A stretch of DNA of 64,000 nt from contig CAYVOV010000008.1 of NCBI GenBank assembly GCA_964453525.1, positions 62,001 to 126,000 on the forward strand, written 5' to 3'. The stretch is from CAYVOV01 sp964453525 (GTDB lineage Bacteria > Chloroflexota > Dehalococcoidia > Dehalococcoidales > UBA2162). The notes under the pieces are model-generated. The model did not search any database. It was given only the letters and a program-made list of their open reading frames with translations, and was not told the origin of the DNA. Positions 24,602 through 33,484 of this stretch are shown here, piece by piece; positions within the stretch are counted from its first letter, which is position 1, and each line of letters starts with the position of its first letter. The translations under genes were made by a program, and so were the position numbers.

Positions 24602-26560
24602 ATGCCGGAGGAAAATAAAGTCAAAGCAGGAGAGTTAATTATTGAACCTCCAACCCTTATTTCACTCGGGTTTGAATGGTATATAGAGGGGGACGATAAC
24701 CGTAACGCCACTGTAGAGGTTTCATACCGTGAAAAAGGGCAGGGTGTCTGGAAGAAAGCACTGCCTATGCTTCGTCTCCAGAATGAAGAGTGTATTACCA
24801 AGTTCCTCAATAACAGCCTCGATTATATAACACCTAACCTGTTTGCCGGGAGCATATTCGACCTGGAAGAGGGTACAGAATACGAGTGCAGGTTTGTCAT
24901 GTCGGACCCCGATGGCGTAACCGGTGAAGTCGAGAAAACAGTAACGGTTCATACCCGCCCCGAGCCGAAACCCTTTGAAGATGGCAGGGTCTATCACGTG
25001 TATCCCCGTGATTATGAAGGAACGAAGCAGGAGCCGAACTTTGTTAATCTAATAGCGGCTTATTACACCGGTTGGTGTGAGGCGGATTGGTGGAATGTTG
25101 CCCCGCCTCGTGTCCAGCCCGGCGATACAATACTGGTACACGCCGGAGTTTATAAAGATGACTGGAATTTTTACGGTGGTGACATATGGGAGGAAGGAAT
25201 GGGAACTCCTTTTCAAGGGACATATTATCTGACTGCGAAAGGGACCCCGGATAAGCCCATCGTGATAAAGGCTGCCGGTGACGGCGAGGCCATTTTCGAT
25301 GGCAATGGTAACTTCAACCTTTTCAACGTTATGGTAGCCGACTATCATTATTTCGAGGGAATTACCTTCCGTAATACATATGTTGTGTTTCTGGCGGGCC
25401 AGAAAGATATGGTCGGCTGCAATGGACTAACGGTCAAACGGTGCCGCTTTGAGGATATCGACAAAGGTATTCATAATCACTGGTCAGGTTCGAAGAACTT
25501 CTACATCGCCGATAATGTGTTTATCGGCAGACATGACCCGAATGTACTGCATGGATGGACCGGCTACCAGGCACCAGTCTCTGGACAACACTCCACCAGA
25601 CCACCACGAGACACTCAACACCCCTATGAGAAGTGTTTGTCTGAATATGCGGTAAAAATCTGCGGGGCAGGTCACGTTGTCTGTCATAATTATATTACTA
25701 ATTTCCATGACGGCATCGACCACGCTACCTATGGTGTCCCGGACGGCTATCCGCCACATACCCATCCGGATGTCTACCCGTTAGAAGAAGTGTTACGGCT
25801 GGACAGGATGTTCGTATCCAATGATATCTACAATAACATTATCACCAACGTGCACGATGACTTCATCGAAGCCGACGGGGGCATGTATAACATGCGAGTG
25901 TTCCGCAATCTTTGCCTGAACGCTGGCACCAACGGTCTGAGCACGCAGCCGCTGCTGGGCGGCCCGGCCTATTTCATGAGGAACATACTCTACAATGTAC
26001 CGAAGGCTTTGAAACACGCCGCTAACCCGTCTGGTGTACTCTATTATCACAACACGTTTATCACTAAAGTGATTGGCACTGTGGGTTCCAACTATCATTT
26101 CCGGAATAACCTCTTTCTCGGGTGGGTACCAGCAGAGACCCTTTTCGCCGTGGACACTTTTACCAACTACACTTCATCCGATTACAATGGGTTCCGACCC
26201 GACCCGCAAGCGGAGTATTCTTTCATATGGAAATCTCCTTCTTTCAACAAGCTAAGGGACTATGCCAGCTCGAGGGAAGAGCGTAAATATAAGACGTTGG
26301 CTGACTACACTAAGAGCACCGGCCAGGACAAGCATAGCGTAATCGTGGACTATGATATATTTCAGAAGGTCTTTCCAGTAGATGACGCTACGAATATTTA
26401 TAGGGTTGAAGACCTGGATTTCCGCCTTAAGCCAGAAGCCGCTGCGGTCGACGCCGGGTGTATTCTCCCTAACGTTAATGATGGCTTTACCGGGAGAGCG
26501 CCTGACCTCGGAGCATTGGAGGTCGACCAACCACTACCTGTTTACGGGCCGCGACTTTAA
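24602..26560 (+). CDS. Fn3-like plus right-handed beta-helix protein
   Basis: This 652-residue protein starts with ATG 24602, 6 bases after AAGGAGGT. Residues about 10-120 form a fibronectin-type fold ending LEEGTEYECRFVMSDPDG. The rest is a parallel beta-helix of the pectate-lyase/polysaccharide-lyase type, with PGDTILVHAGVY, KPIVIKAAGDGEAIFDGNG and a ladder of short strands with Asn/Asp turns. No signal peptide is visible, so it may act in the cytoplasm or leave by another route. In context it may cleave or epimerise an acidic glycan or oligosaccharide that feeds the dehydratases around it. Confidence 0.75.
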   Translation: MPEENKVKAGELIIEPPTLISLGFEWYIEGDDNRNATVEVSYREKGQGVWKKALPMLRLQNEECITKFLNNSLDYITPNLFAGSIFDLEEGTEYECRFVMSDPDGVTGEVEKTVTVHTRPEPKPFEDGRVYHVYPRDYEGTKQEPNFVNLIAAYYTGWCEADWWNVAPPRVQPGDTILVHAGVYKDDWNFYGGDIWEEGMGTPFQGTYYLTAKGTPDKPIVIKAAGDGEAIFDGNGNFNLFNVMVADYHYFEGITFRNTYVVFLAGQKDMVGCNGLTVKRCRFEDIDKGIHNHWSGSKNFYIADNVFIGRHDPNVLHGWTGYQAPVSGQHSTRPPRDTQHPYEKCLSEYAVKICGAGHVVCHNYITNFHDGIDHATYGVPDGYPPHTHPDVYPLEEVLRLDRMFVSNDIYNNIITNVHDDFIEADGGMYNMRVFRNLCLNAGTNGLSTQPLLGGPAYFMRNILYNVPKALKHAANPSGVLYYHNTFITKVIGTVGSNYHFRNNLFLGWVPAETLFAVDTFTNYTSSDYNGFRPDPQAEYSFIWKSPSFNKLRDYASSREERKYKTLADYTKSTGQDKHSVIVDYDIFQKVFPVDDATNIYRVEDLDFRLKPEAAAVDAGCILPNVNDGFTGRAPDLGALEVDQPLPVYGPRL

Positions 26561-26691
26561 CCGGCATGGCCGGTCGGGGAGGTGATGTTTTATGAACTGG
26601 GATAGCTAAAATCCGGAATGGTACAGATGGTTAAGGAAAAGAATTCAGAAACACTAAACGTATTTATGAAAATAAACCAATGGAGTAAACG

Positions 26692-27456
26692 ATGGATTAT
26701 GGACTTGAAGGCAAAGTAGCACTTATTACCGGCACAGGCAGTCAAACAGGTATTGGTAAGGCTGTAGCAATATTACTGGCAAAAGAGGGATGCGATATAA
26801 TTTCCACTGATATTGATATCGAAGGAGCTCAACAGACAGCGGATGAGGTAAAGGCTTTAGGACGCAAGGCTATTGCTGTCAAAGCAGACGTAGCCAGTAA
26901 AGAAGAAGTCGGCGAAATGGTAAAGGCGGCATTGAAAGAATTCAATAAGATAGATATATTGGTGAATAACGCCGGCCTGTCTGCTGGAGGAGGTCCTTCC
27001 TTCTTTGAACAATCAGAAGAGTACTGGGAAAAAGATATCAATATTAACCTTTACGGGACGATGAATTGCGTAAAGGCGGTTGGCCCGGGCATGGTTGAGC
27101 GTAAATATGGCAAGATTATCAATTTTACATCAATTAGTGGCAGATTGGGAGCGCCCATCTCTTACGCCGCAGCCAAGGGTGCAGTTTTGAACATAACCAG
27201 AGGATGGGCATCAGGCCTTGGACCCCATGGAATAAACGTAAATGCCGTAGCGCCGGGCATGGTAGCGACCAAATTTCACGCACGTGCCGGAGACCGTGCT
27301 AACGAGATGTTCAAAGGAATGGCAGAACGTGTTCCCATGAGGAGGATTCAGACAGTCGAAGATATAGCAAATACAGTAGCCTTCCTAGCCTCAGATGTTT
27401 CCAGGAACATTACGGGGCAAACCATTCAGGTAGATAGTGGGCTGCTAATGCCGTGA
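26692..27456 (+). CDS. SDR-family oxidoreductase
   Basis: A classical short-chain dehydrogenase of 254 residues. The cofactor loop is TGTGSQTGIGKA (about 14-24), NNAG at 92-95, and the active site Ser147, Tyr158, Lys162 in YAAAK. The Asp at the end of beta-2 (STDIDI) suggests NAD rather than NADP. Next to a mannonate dehydratase-like gene it probably interconverts a keto sugar acid and its alcohol, such as fructuronate and mannonate, but that is inferred from position. Start ATG 26692 is preceded by a weak GGAG. Confidence 0.85.
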   Translation: MDYGLEGKVALITGTGSQTGIGKAVAILLAKEGCDIISTDIDIEGAQQTADEVKALGRKAIAVKADVASKEEVGEMVKAALKEFNKIDILVNNAGLSAGGGPSFFEQSEEYWEKDININLYGTMNCVKAVGPGMVERKYGKIINFTSISGRLGAPISYAAAKGAVLNITRGWASGLGPHGINVNAVAPGMVATKFHARAGDRANEMFKGMAERVPMRRIQTVEDIANTVAFLASDVSRNITGQTIQVDSGLLMP

Positions 27457-27538
27457 TGAGAACCCTACTGCATGATAACTGAATCCGGGATTTTGGCAAA
27501 CAGACACAAATACACATTCGGATAAGGAAGATATAAAA

Positions 27539-28645
27539 ATGGGAGACAACGACAAACACTCAGAAAAGACAATCAACCCTGCCAGCAATCCATCCCCCAA
27601 CACCCCGATAATAGTTATGTACCCCGGCCTGGCTGAGCCCACCGATGAATATCTGCTCTTCACAAAGCAGCTCGGGCTAGACACCGTTTTGGTAGCGGGT
27701 TTGCCGGAACACCTGAGAAGCGTCGAAGGGCTGCTATCGATCAAGAAACGGTATGCAGATGCAGGTATTAAAGTCTATTCCGTCCTTGGTCCAATTGGAA
27801 TGCAGCCAAAAGAGATTGTGCTGAACATGCCCGGCCGGGACAAATTGATTGAAGATTACCTGAACTGGATTCGCACTTTAGCAAAGGCCGGTTTCCATTA
27901 CACAAACAGTGGTTTTATGGGAGGTACCGGGGTCTGGACGACCGGGCGTGGCGGCGAAGCGAAAAACCGGGGAGCGGATACGAGAGAATTTGATGAGGCA
28001 GCACCCACGATTACACGATTCCCCAGAATTGCCCTTTGGGGCGACCGAACTGCAAGAGACCCGATACCCTCTTTTGAAGTTAACAAACTCGCCTTCGGGC
28101 GTGAGTACACGCGCGACGAAATCCTGGAGAATTTCACCTACTTTATCAGGAAAGTCGTACCGGTGGCCGAGGAGTGTGGCGTCTATGTAGGATTTCATCC
28201 GGATGACCCTCCGGGTTATCAGACGATGGCCGGGATAGCCCGCGTTTTTTCGAGCTTTGAGAGCATCAAAGAGGTGCTGCAAATCGCCGATAGCCCCAAC
28301 ATCGGAATAATCCTCTGCGGCGGCATCTGGCTGGAAGGCGGCGAGAGGATGGGCGCGGACCTCACGGAGGCTATCCGCTGGTTCGTATCCAATAAAAAGA
28401 CCTGGGAGGTCCATTTCCGCAATGTCAGTTCCCCGCTACCCCATTTCCTAGAAACCTTCCCGGATAACGGCTATTACGATATGTACAAGGCCATGAAAGC
28501 CCTCGTTGATGCCGGCTACGGCGGCGCAGTGCATTTAGACCATTCACTTGACATGGTTGGCGCGCCGTATACTTACCAGGCATTCGCGAATGGGTACATG
28601 AAGGCCTGTCTGCAACGGGCGCTAGCTGAGGCAGATAAAGCGTAA
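27539..28645 (+). CDS. Mannonate dehydratase-like (UxuA family)
   Basis: A TIM-barrel protein of 368 residues matching UxuA, which dehydrates D-mannonate to 2-keto-3-deoxygluconate. Metal-site segments are visible: HPDDPPGYQTMAG mid-protein, LCGGIWLEGGERMG, HFRNVSSPLPHFLE and the closing LDHSLDMVGAP. It follows the SDR gene by 82 bases, as in hexuronate pathways where fructuronate reductase and mannonate dehydratase are paired. The N-terminal 20 residues are polar and non-conserved. Dehydration of another aldonate is possible. Confidence 0.88.
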   Translation: MGDNDKHSEKTINPASNPSPNTPIIVMYPGLAEPTDEYLLFTKQLGLDTVLVAGLPEHLRSVEGLLSIKKRYADAGIKVYSVLGPIGMQPKEIVLNMPGRDKLIEDYLNWIRTLAKAGFHYTNSGFMGGTGVWTTGRGGEAKNRGADTREFDEAAPTITRFPRIALWGDRTARDPIPSFEVNKLAFGREYTRDEILENFTYFIRKVVPVAEECGVYVGFHPDDPPGYQTMAGIARVFSSFESIKEVLQIADSPNIGIILCGGIWLEGGERMGADLTEAIRWFVSNKKTWEVHFRNVSSPLPHFLETFPDNGYYDMYKAMKALVDAGYGGAVHLDHSLDMVGAPYTYQAFANGYMKACLQRALAEADKA

Positions 28646-28801
28646 GATGCGCTCTTGTCATCGGTGGCCTTGGCCAGGTTCGAGATGGCGGCTTATGAGG
28701 CGGTTGCTGCCTGTTCACCAAAGCAACACGAACTCGCCTTCATGAACGTATGCGAGCAGGCAGGTCTCAACCCTTACTTCTTTCAGCCAGGCCTTGAATA
28801 A
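28646..28801 (+). pseudogene. 51-residue in-frame coding relic after the mannonate dehydratase
   Basis: Directly after the uxuA-like stop, in the same frame, 51 sense codons read FEMAAYEAVAAC, then HELAFMNVCEQAGLNPYFF before a TAA at 28799. The amino-acid sequence looks like genuine helical protein, but it has no credible start apart from ATG 28685. I do not recognise the parent family. It is either the decayed end of another gene or a very small ORF. The following 110 bases hold nothing I recognise. Confidence 0.3.
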
Positions 28802-28914
28802 GGTTAAGTACCAGCTGTTGATTGGTTGGGGTCAACTGCGCTAGCGCGTGTATGTAAAGGTTCTAAACATTGACCTGGTCCTCTTCACATCAACTTAGCC
28901 AGCATCAAGCATCA

Positions 28915-29200
28915 TTAGAAGGAGTTTTCTCTGCTCATCAGGGTTTTATCTTCTTCCCACAGCTTCGGGAGGTCTAAAAGCAGCTTGCCTGCTTTCTCAG
29001 CGGCGTTTGCTTCTGGAACGACAGGTGATTCCTCCAGCTCAAGCAGGAGTAGCCTTTTCTGCCTGTTGTATTCTTCACCGCTAAACGGCTATCCTCATAA
29101 ATTATAACCAGTCTTCTGAGTTTTTCATAAATTTGACGTTTCTGTCTGGCTACTCTTTCAACTCTACAAATCAGGTCTTTATCCTTTAACTAAAGATAAA
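28915..29200 (-). pseudogene. Serine site-specific recombinase relic (C-terminal part, frameshifted)
   Basis: Read on the minus strand, this stretch gives KDLICRVERVARQKRQIYEK and, in a second frame, SGEEYNRQKRLLLLELEE followed by EANAAEKAGKLLLDLPKLWE, ending at a TAA (28915-28917). Together they match the coiled C-terminal region of large serine recombinases, where an EEY.RRK.L..EL segment precedes an AAEEAG.LL.DLP.LWE block. The two halves are in different frames, with the break near 29080-29090, and the catalytic N-terminal domain is absent. It is a broken remnant of a mobile element. Confidence 0.7.
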
Positions 29201-29372
29201 AAAGAGGATACATATGACATAGATGCTTGAAACCTTTAGTTATTTTATGTGGGAGTATTGCCTGATACCATAAAAGAGAATATTGTCTCTTTTAAATGAT
29301 ATTAAAAGGAGGTGATTATGTGCATCAAATTCTAATTTAAATCGTATAATCTGCTAATTCGAAGGAGGAAAA

Positions 29373-30548
29373 ATGAAATTAGTAGTTATAGGTCTTGGGC
29401 AATGTGGAGGCAGGATTGCCGATGAGTTTGCCCGACTGAATAAAAAAGCCATGAGCCAGCGAGGTATCGAGATAGTAACGGGCTGCTTTGCCGTCAACTC
29501 CGATGCTGCTGACCTGAGCGGGTTGACAAGTGTCAGACGTGATTACCAGCACAGAATCATTATTGGCGGTCGCAAAACCGGCGGCCATGGTGTTGGTAAA
29601 ATCAATGAACTGGGCGCTGAGATTGCAAGGGATGACGCTGATAAGGTAATTGACGCCATAAGGACGACTAAACGGTTCTATGAGACAGATGCCTTCCTGC
29701 TGATAGCCAGTTCCGGCGGCGGTACCGGCTCCGGTTCGCTACCGGTGATGACACAGCACGTTAAGGAGCGCTACTCCGATAAACCGGTCTACGCTGCCAT
29801 CGTTCTTCCTTTTGAACACGAGGAAACAACAGAAGAAAGAACGGTATATAACACCGCCACCTGTCTCAAGTCCACCTACTCGGTGGCTGACGCGGTATTC
29901 CTGATTGATAACCAGAGGTATATCAGGAAGGATTCCTCGCTTACTGGTAACCTGAAAAAAATTAACACTCTTATTGCCGAACCGTTCTATGGAATCCTCT
30001 GTGCCGGTGAAGAGAAGAAACCCAAATACATCGGGGCTAAGCTTCTCGATGCCGGCGATATCATGCAGACGGTAGTTGGCTGGACAGTACTTGGTTACGG
30101 CTCCTCACAGTTGCCGTTACTCAGGCTACCCGGTGAGCGAACCCGCGATTTCAGGAAAAAGGGCACCGAGACACAGAAGGGTATCATGGCAATGGATGCA
30201 GCAATAAGTGAATTATCACTTAACTGTAATCCTGAGGACGCCAGGAGAGCTTTATACCTTATATCCGCTCCGTCACGAGACATGAATGTTGACCTGGTTA
30301 AAGAACTTGGTGATTACCTGAGAAGTATCGCCCCGAGCGCAATAATCAGGAACGGTGACTATCCCAGGCAGAGAGGGGTGCTTGATGTCAGTGTAATCAT
30401 GTCTGAGCTCAGTGATGTTGAAAAAATAAGGAACTACTATGTGCAATCAATCACTCTTATCCCGGCGATGAAGAAGCGTCAGGAAGAGACGGTGGTCAAG
30501 CTTAGAGAGCTCGAAGATACTTCTGTACAAATACCATCACTGGTATGA
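29373..30548 (+). CDS. CetZ-like tubulin/FtsZ superfamily GTPase
   Basis: The 391-residue product starts MKLVVIGLGQCGGRIADEF, the N-terminal nucleotide loop of tubulin/FtsZ proteins; the GQCGG form is closer to archaeal CetZ and tubulin than to bacterial FtsZ. The tubulin signature GGGTGSG is at 115-121. No FtsZ C-terminal tail (FtsA/ZipA peptide) is seen. CetZ proteins control cell shape in archaea; a role in a Chloroflexota cell is unknown. The start follows GAAGGAGGAAAA. It stands alone between relics and small ORFs, and is unlikely to be the main division FtsZ. Confidence 0.8.
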   Translation: MKLVVIGLGQCGGRIADEFARLNKKAMSQRGIEIVTGCFAVNSDAADLSGLTSVRRDYQHRIIIGGRKTGGHGVGKINELGAEIARDDADKVIDAIRTTKRFYETDAFLLIASSGGGTGSGSLPVMTQHVKERYSDKPVYAAIVLPFEHEETTEERTVYNTATCLKSTYSVADAVFLIDNQRYIRKDSSLTGNLKKINTLIAEPFYGILCAGEEKKPKYIGAKLLDAGDIMQTVVGWTVLGYGSSQLPLLRLPGERTRDFRKKGTETQKGIMAMDAAISELSLNCNPEDARRALYLISAPSRDMNVDLVKELGDYLRSIAPSAIIRNGDYPRQRGVLDVSVIMSELSDVEKIRNYYVQSITLIPAMKKRQEETVVKLRELEDTSVQIPSLV

Positions 30549-30823
30549 TCTAGTATTCTAAGTTCAGTTAAGTTCTTCTACCTCGTAAGCAGAATATAAA
30601 TGTTAAGTGATTTAATCACGATGACTTGCTGTTAAGTTAGGATTACCGGTCTTGGTGTAATCCAGATCAGTATAATAATGTGGTGTGAGTTTTTATATGG
30701 GAACCATGGCCTGGCCTATTAAAGTGGTAACCAAGTATAAGGTTATTCTGAAAGGACAAAAAGGGGAGGCAAATGGTATGTAATCCCATAGACTGGAATA
30801 GATAATCGGTCAGGAGGTGCTTT

Positions 30824-31042
30824 ATGCTAAATAAGGCAGTAAAGGCTTCAGGTATTGAGGTTACTCTTTTCACCAGCAGTGAGTATAATGGCGACGTTGA
30901 GGAATTTCAAACTGCAGTGAACTCATGGTTAAGTAGTCAACCGGAGAACGTTGTAATCGAAGATGTGGTATACCAACATTGCGGAAATACACCTCGTGGT
31001 AAGGACATCTTTTCTTTAGTTGTCATCTCCAGATCTATGTAA
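30824..31042 (+). CDS. Small alpha/beta protein of unknown function (Cse60-like pattern)
   Basis: A 72-residue product behind a strong AGGAGGTG. The order strand (VTLFTSSEY), helix (EEFQTAVNSWLSS), strand (VVIEDVVYQ) and C-terminal strand (IFSLVVIS) resembles the small Cse60-type family, but the similarity is weak and I would not transfer a function. No membrane segment or metal site is evident. The 275 bases between the CetZ-like gene and this one hold no recognisable gene. Confidence 0.6.
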   Translation: MLNKAVKASGIEVTLFTSSEYNGDVEEFQTAVNSWLSSQPENVVIEDVVYQHCGNTPRGKDIFSLVVISRSM

Positions 31043-31222
31043 CTATGGTTTTTACTGTAAAGGATGCTATCATTTTTGTGAATGCCACCAATATGAAGTT
31101 AACGCCTGAGATATTATAGATCAGACGTACTTTTATTATGCTTTAGCATCCGTACAGACGGTTCTTCAATTGTAATGAATTATACTTCAAACAGCTCTGA
31201 ATAAAACAGAGCATTGTTTCAA

Positions 31223-31239
31223 GGAGAGTTCGACTCTCC
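31223..31239. terminator. Perfect 7-bp hairpin GGAGAGT-TCG-ACTCTCC
   Basis: The stem is perfect with a three-base loop and is followed by CTGTTATTTATT. Similar stems with the same TTGTTTC lead occur at about 32176-32210 (degenerate) and 33177-33202. It probably terminates the 30824 transcript. The family B copy 2 has inserted directly downstream. Confidence 0.5.
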
Positions 31240-31251
31240 CTGTTATTTATT

Positions 31252-31494
31252 GGTACTATTCGGTTTTGGTTGATATAAATTTGTCACCCCCTTTATCCCC
31301 CTCAAATAGTACCCGTTCATTGCCGATATTATATAATTGTTTGAGGGGGAAGGAGTTTGAGAGAGGGGGCTCCGCCCCTCTTTATATTTCTCCCCTCTCC
31401 GGCCTTAAATGCTTTTCAACAATTCTCAGTGGTTCGGGCCGGAGAGGGGCAAGGGGTGAGGTAAAGAAAAACAACCAGATGCAAACAGAGTCTA
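31252..31494. repeat. Family B short inverted-repeat element, copy 2 with target duplication
   Basis: Same block order as copy 1 (10358). Left end is GGTACTATTCGGTTTTGGTTG and right end CAACCAGATGCAAACAGAGTC. The 8-base TATTTATT occurs immediately outside both ends (31244-31251 and 31495-31502), the expected footprint of transposition. The nominal 78-codon frame in it is not a gene. Confidence 0.8.
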
Positions 31495-31605
31495 TTTATT
31501 AATAACTTTACCGGAAGCCTTATCTTAAAGAGTGATAGCATATGGAGGGTAAATCATTAATAAGCATACTTTGTAAGCTTCACTATCGGTTGCTATAATG
31601 TAAAT

Positions 31606-32019
31606 GTGGGTAAATTAGAAAGTTTGCTATCTAAGTTTAATTCGCTGACTGGGAGAAGTAGACGACATAATAAGTCATTGCGTGACGTGACAGAATGGGC
31701 ATCTACTTTACAAGAGATTTTAACAGAATTTGACTTGTACGAAGAAGATTTTGATCTTGACACTATGCTGGAGAATATAGGAAAAGTACGGTTAGAACTG
31801 ATTAGAATTACGTATAGGTCCCATGAAATTATTCAAATATCTCGAAAGGTTAAAGGTGTAAATGTTATAGTTAATAAAATAATTGGCCAACTTGAGGACT
31901 TCAGAAGATACTTAGATTACCCGGATTTGAATCGCTCTAAACTAATTAAAGCTATATCAGAGGTACAGAATTCTATATCTCAGTTAAAGGATGTAATTTC
32001 AGAAATAGAATATAAATAG
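31606..32019 (+). CDS. Unknown AT-rich helical protein, 137 residues
   Basis: A GTG-started frame of 137 codons with no visible Shine-Dalgarno sequence. The predicted protein is strongly helical, with heptad-like segments (NVIVNKIIGQLEDFRRYL; KAISEVQNSISQLKDVISEI), and has no cysteine or signal peptide. I do not recognise a family. The base composition is AT-rich compared with housekeeping genes in the window, in line with the accessory character of 28.6-34 kb. Confidence 0.5.
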   Translation: MGKLESLLSKFNSLTGRSRRHNKSLRDVTEWASTLQEILTEFDLYEEDFDLDTMLENIGKVRLELIRITYRSHEIIQISRKVKGVNVIVNKIIGQLEDFRRYLDYPDLNRSKLIKAISEVQNSISQLKDVISEIEYK

Positions 32020-32364
32020 CTATATATTGATCGGCATTAGATTTTACTCTATCAGCGTTAACACATCCAACTATTTCTTTTTTTCTATTTAGAAATCTTC
32101 CTTTTTCAAATAAGTATATGTACCGTTCCACCAAGTGTTTTCGGGGTTGTATGTTCGATAGTAAGCCAATCTATCATTGTTTCAGAGAGAGTTCAACTTT
32201 ACCTATTGTATTAATACGATATTTGGAATATCATTATTTGCACTATTAAGACCTGATTCCGACTACTTTTACTTGAAGATCTGTGTCACTTGCGCGGTAG
32301 GCCACCTCATCTCCTTCAATGGTGACCGGCAGTAAAACTATTATTATTGAGTCGGAGGTGAATT
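32020..32364. other. Intergenic, 345 bases
   Basis: AT-rich spacer before the DUF169 gene. It contains a degenerate copy (about 32176-32210) of the TTGTTTC-hairpin found at 31214 and 33177. I see no gene or RNA in it. Confidence 0.5.
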
Positions 32365-33141
32365 ATGGACATGAAGATTAAAGACAAATTTCTAGGACTC
32401 TGGAATAAATACTTCAACAATGCAGAACTCCCCATCACCTTCTATTACACAAATGAAGAAGGACATGCTAAGCCGGCTAATCTAGAATCCACGCCAAGAT
32501 GTGTAATCGGAGCATTAGCAGAAGTAAGGAAAGGAAATCCTCTATATTTTCATGTTGATTCAATAGGCTGTCCAGGTGGAAAAAGATATCTTGGTTTCAC
32601 CGAGGGCATTATGCCTAATTTTGAATATTTCCTTTCCTACGGTATAGCCGGTGAGCTAGAGGGTGAACGCTACTGTAAATCTCCTGAGATGGTTAAAGAA
32701 ATGCTGAAACAGATGCCTGAGTTCAAGGCACCGGGTCGTTTCATCGTATTCAAGAGATGGGATAATCTCTATAGTGAAGATGAGCCTGAAGTCGTTATTT
32801 TCTTCGCAGAACCTGACGTGCTATCTGGACTTTTTACCCTGTTTCGTTTTGATGAAGATGACAGGAATGCAGTATCTGCTCCCTTCGGCTCTGGCTGTTC
32901 TACGATTGTACAATACCCATATCTTGAGAGGCGCTCCAGTAATCCAAGAGCGGTTATTGGGATGTTTGACCCTTCAGCGCGTCCTTTTGTGGGTAATAAT
33001 TTAATTACATTTTCAGTGCCTATGGAGAAATTCGTTGACATGATTGACAACATGGAGGAGAGTTTTCTTATCACGAATACCTGGAAGAACATACAGAAAA
33101 GGATTAGTTTAATCCGCAGTCAAAAAGGAGTCGAGTTATAA
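32365..33141 (+). CDS. DUF169 family protein
   Basis: The 258-residue protein matches DUF169, a family common in anaerobes and methanogens: ELPITFYYTNE near the N-terminus, PRCVIGALAEVRKGNPLYF, CPGGKRYLGF and the late SGCSTIVQYPYLE with a conserved Cys. The conserved cysteines and frequent occurrence in anaerobes suggest a metal or redox-linked role, but no activity is established. The start follows CGGAGGTGAATT. An intrinsic terminator follows at 33185. Confidence 0.85.
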   Translation: MDMKIKDKFLGLWNKYFNNAELPITFYYTNEEGHAKPANLESTPRCVIGALAEVRKGNPLYFHVDSIGCPGGKRYLGFTEGIMPNFEYFLSYGIAGELEGERYCKSPEMVKEMLKQMPEFKAPGRFIVFKRWDNLYSEDEPEVVIFFAEPDVLSGLFTLFRFDEDDRNAVSAPFGSGCSTIVQYPYLERRSSNPRAVIGMFDPSARPFVGNNLITFSVPMEKFVDMIDNMEESFLITNTWKNIQKRISLIRSQKGVEL

Positions 33142-33184
33142 ACATAATACACCAAGGATACCAAGCAACACTAAAACTGTTTCT

Positions 33185-33214
33185 GGAGGATTTCGACTCT
33201 CCTGTTGTTTTTTT
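33185..33214 (+). terminator. Intrinsic terminator after the DUF169 gene
   Basis: GGAG(G)A pairs with TCTCC across TTTCGAC, followed by TGTTGTTTTTTTG. It sits 44 bases after the DUF169 stop and is the only one of the three related hairpins with a long T-run. Confidence 0.65.
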
Positions 33215-33299
33215 GTTTGTTTGACATATAATCGTCTGCACAATGATTAGTATTCATAACATGATCAAATGCTTAATTATTATTCTAATTGCTTCGTAG

Positions 33300-33484
33300 A
33301 ACCCTGAAATCATAAATATCACCCGTTTGCTGTCTTCTCGCGCCACAAAACGTCAGAAAGTGATTTACCGACTCTGGAACCATATATTTAAACTGCTTGA
33401 GGAACAATGGATGTGAGCATCTTTGGTAGCAAACTGTCTTCGAGACGTGGAGGTCGGAGGTTCAAATTCTCCAACTCTGACCAA
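33300..33484. other. Relic-rich spacer with a decayed tRNA-like sequence
   Basis: A 38-codon frame (33300-33416) ending in RLWNHIFKLLEEQWM is open but startless. Immediately after it, 33411-33484 reads like a decayed tRNA: D-loop-like TTTGGTAGC, anticodon-loop-like CTTCGAG, variable bases GGAGGTC, a good T-arm (GGAGG-TTCAAAT-TCTCC) and AACTCTG-A-CCA. The 5' acceptor strand does not pair. It may be a tRNA pseudogene or an attachment-site remnant. From 33485 to 33794 I see nothing further. Confidence 0.3.

Noticed and set aside
31266..31502. 78-codon frame in the family B repeat
   Set aside because: The frame lies wholly within a mobile repeat rich in palindromes and has no coding pattern.
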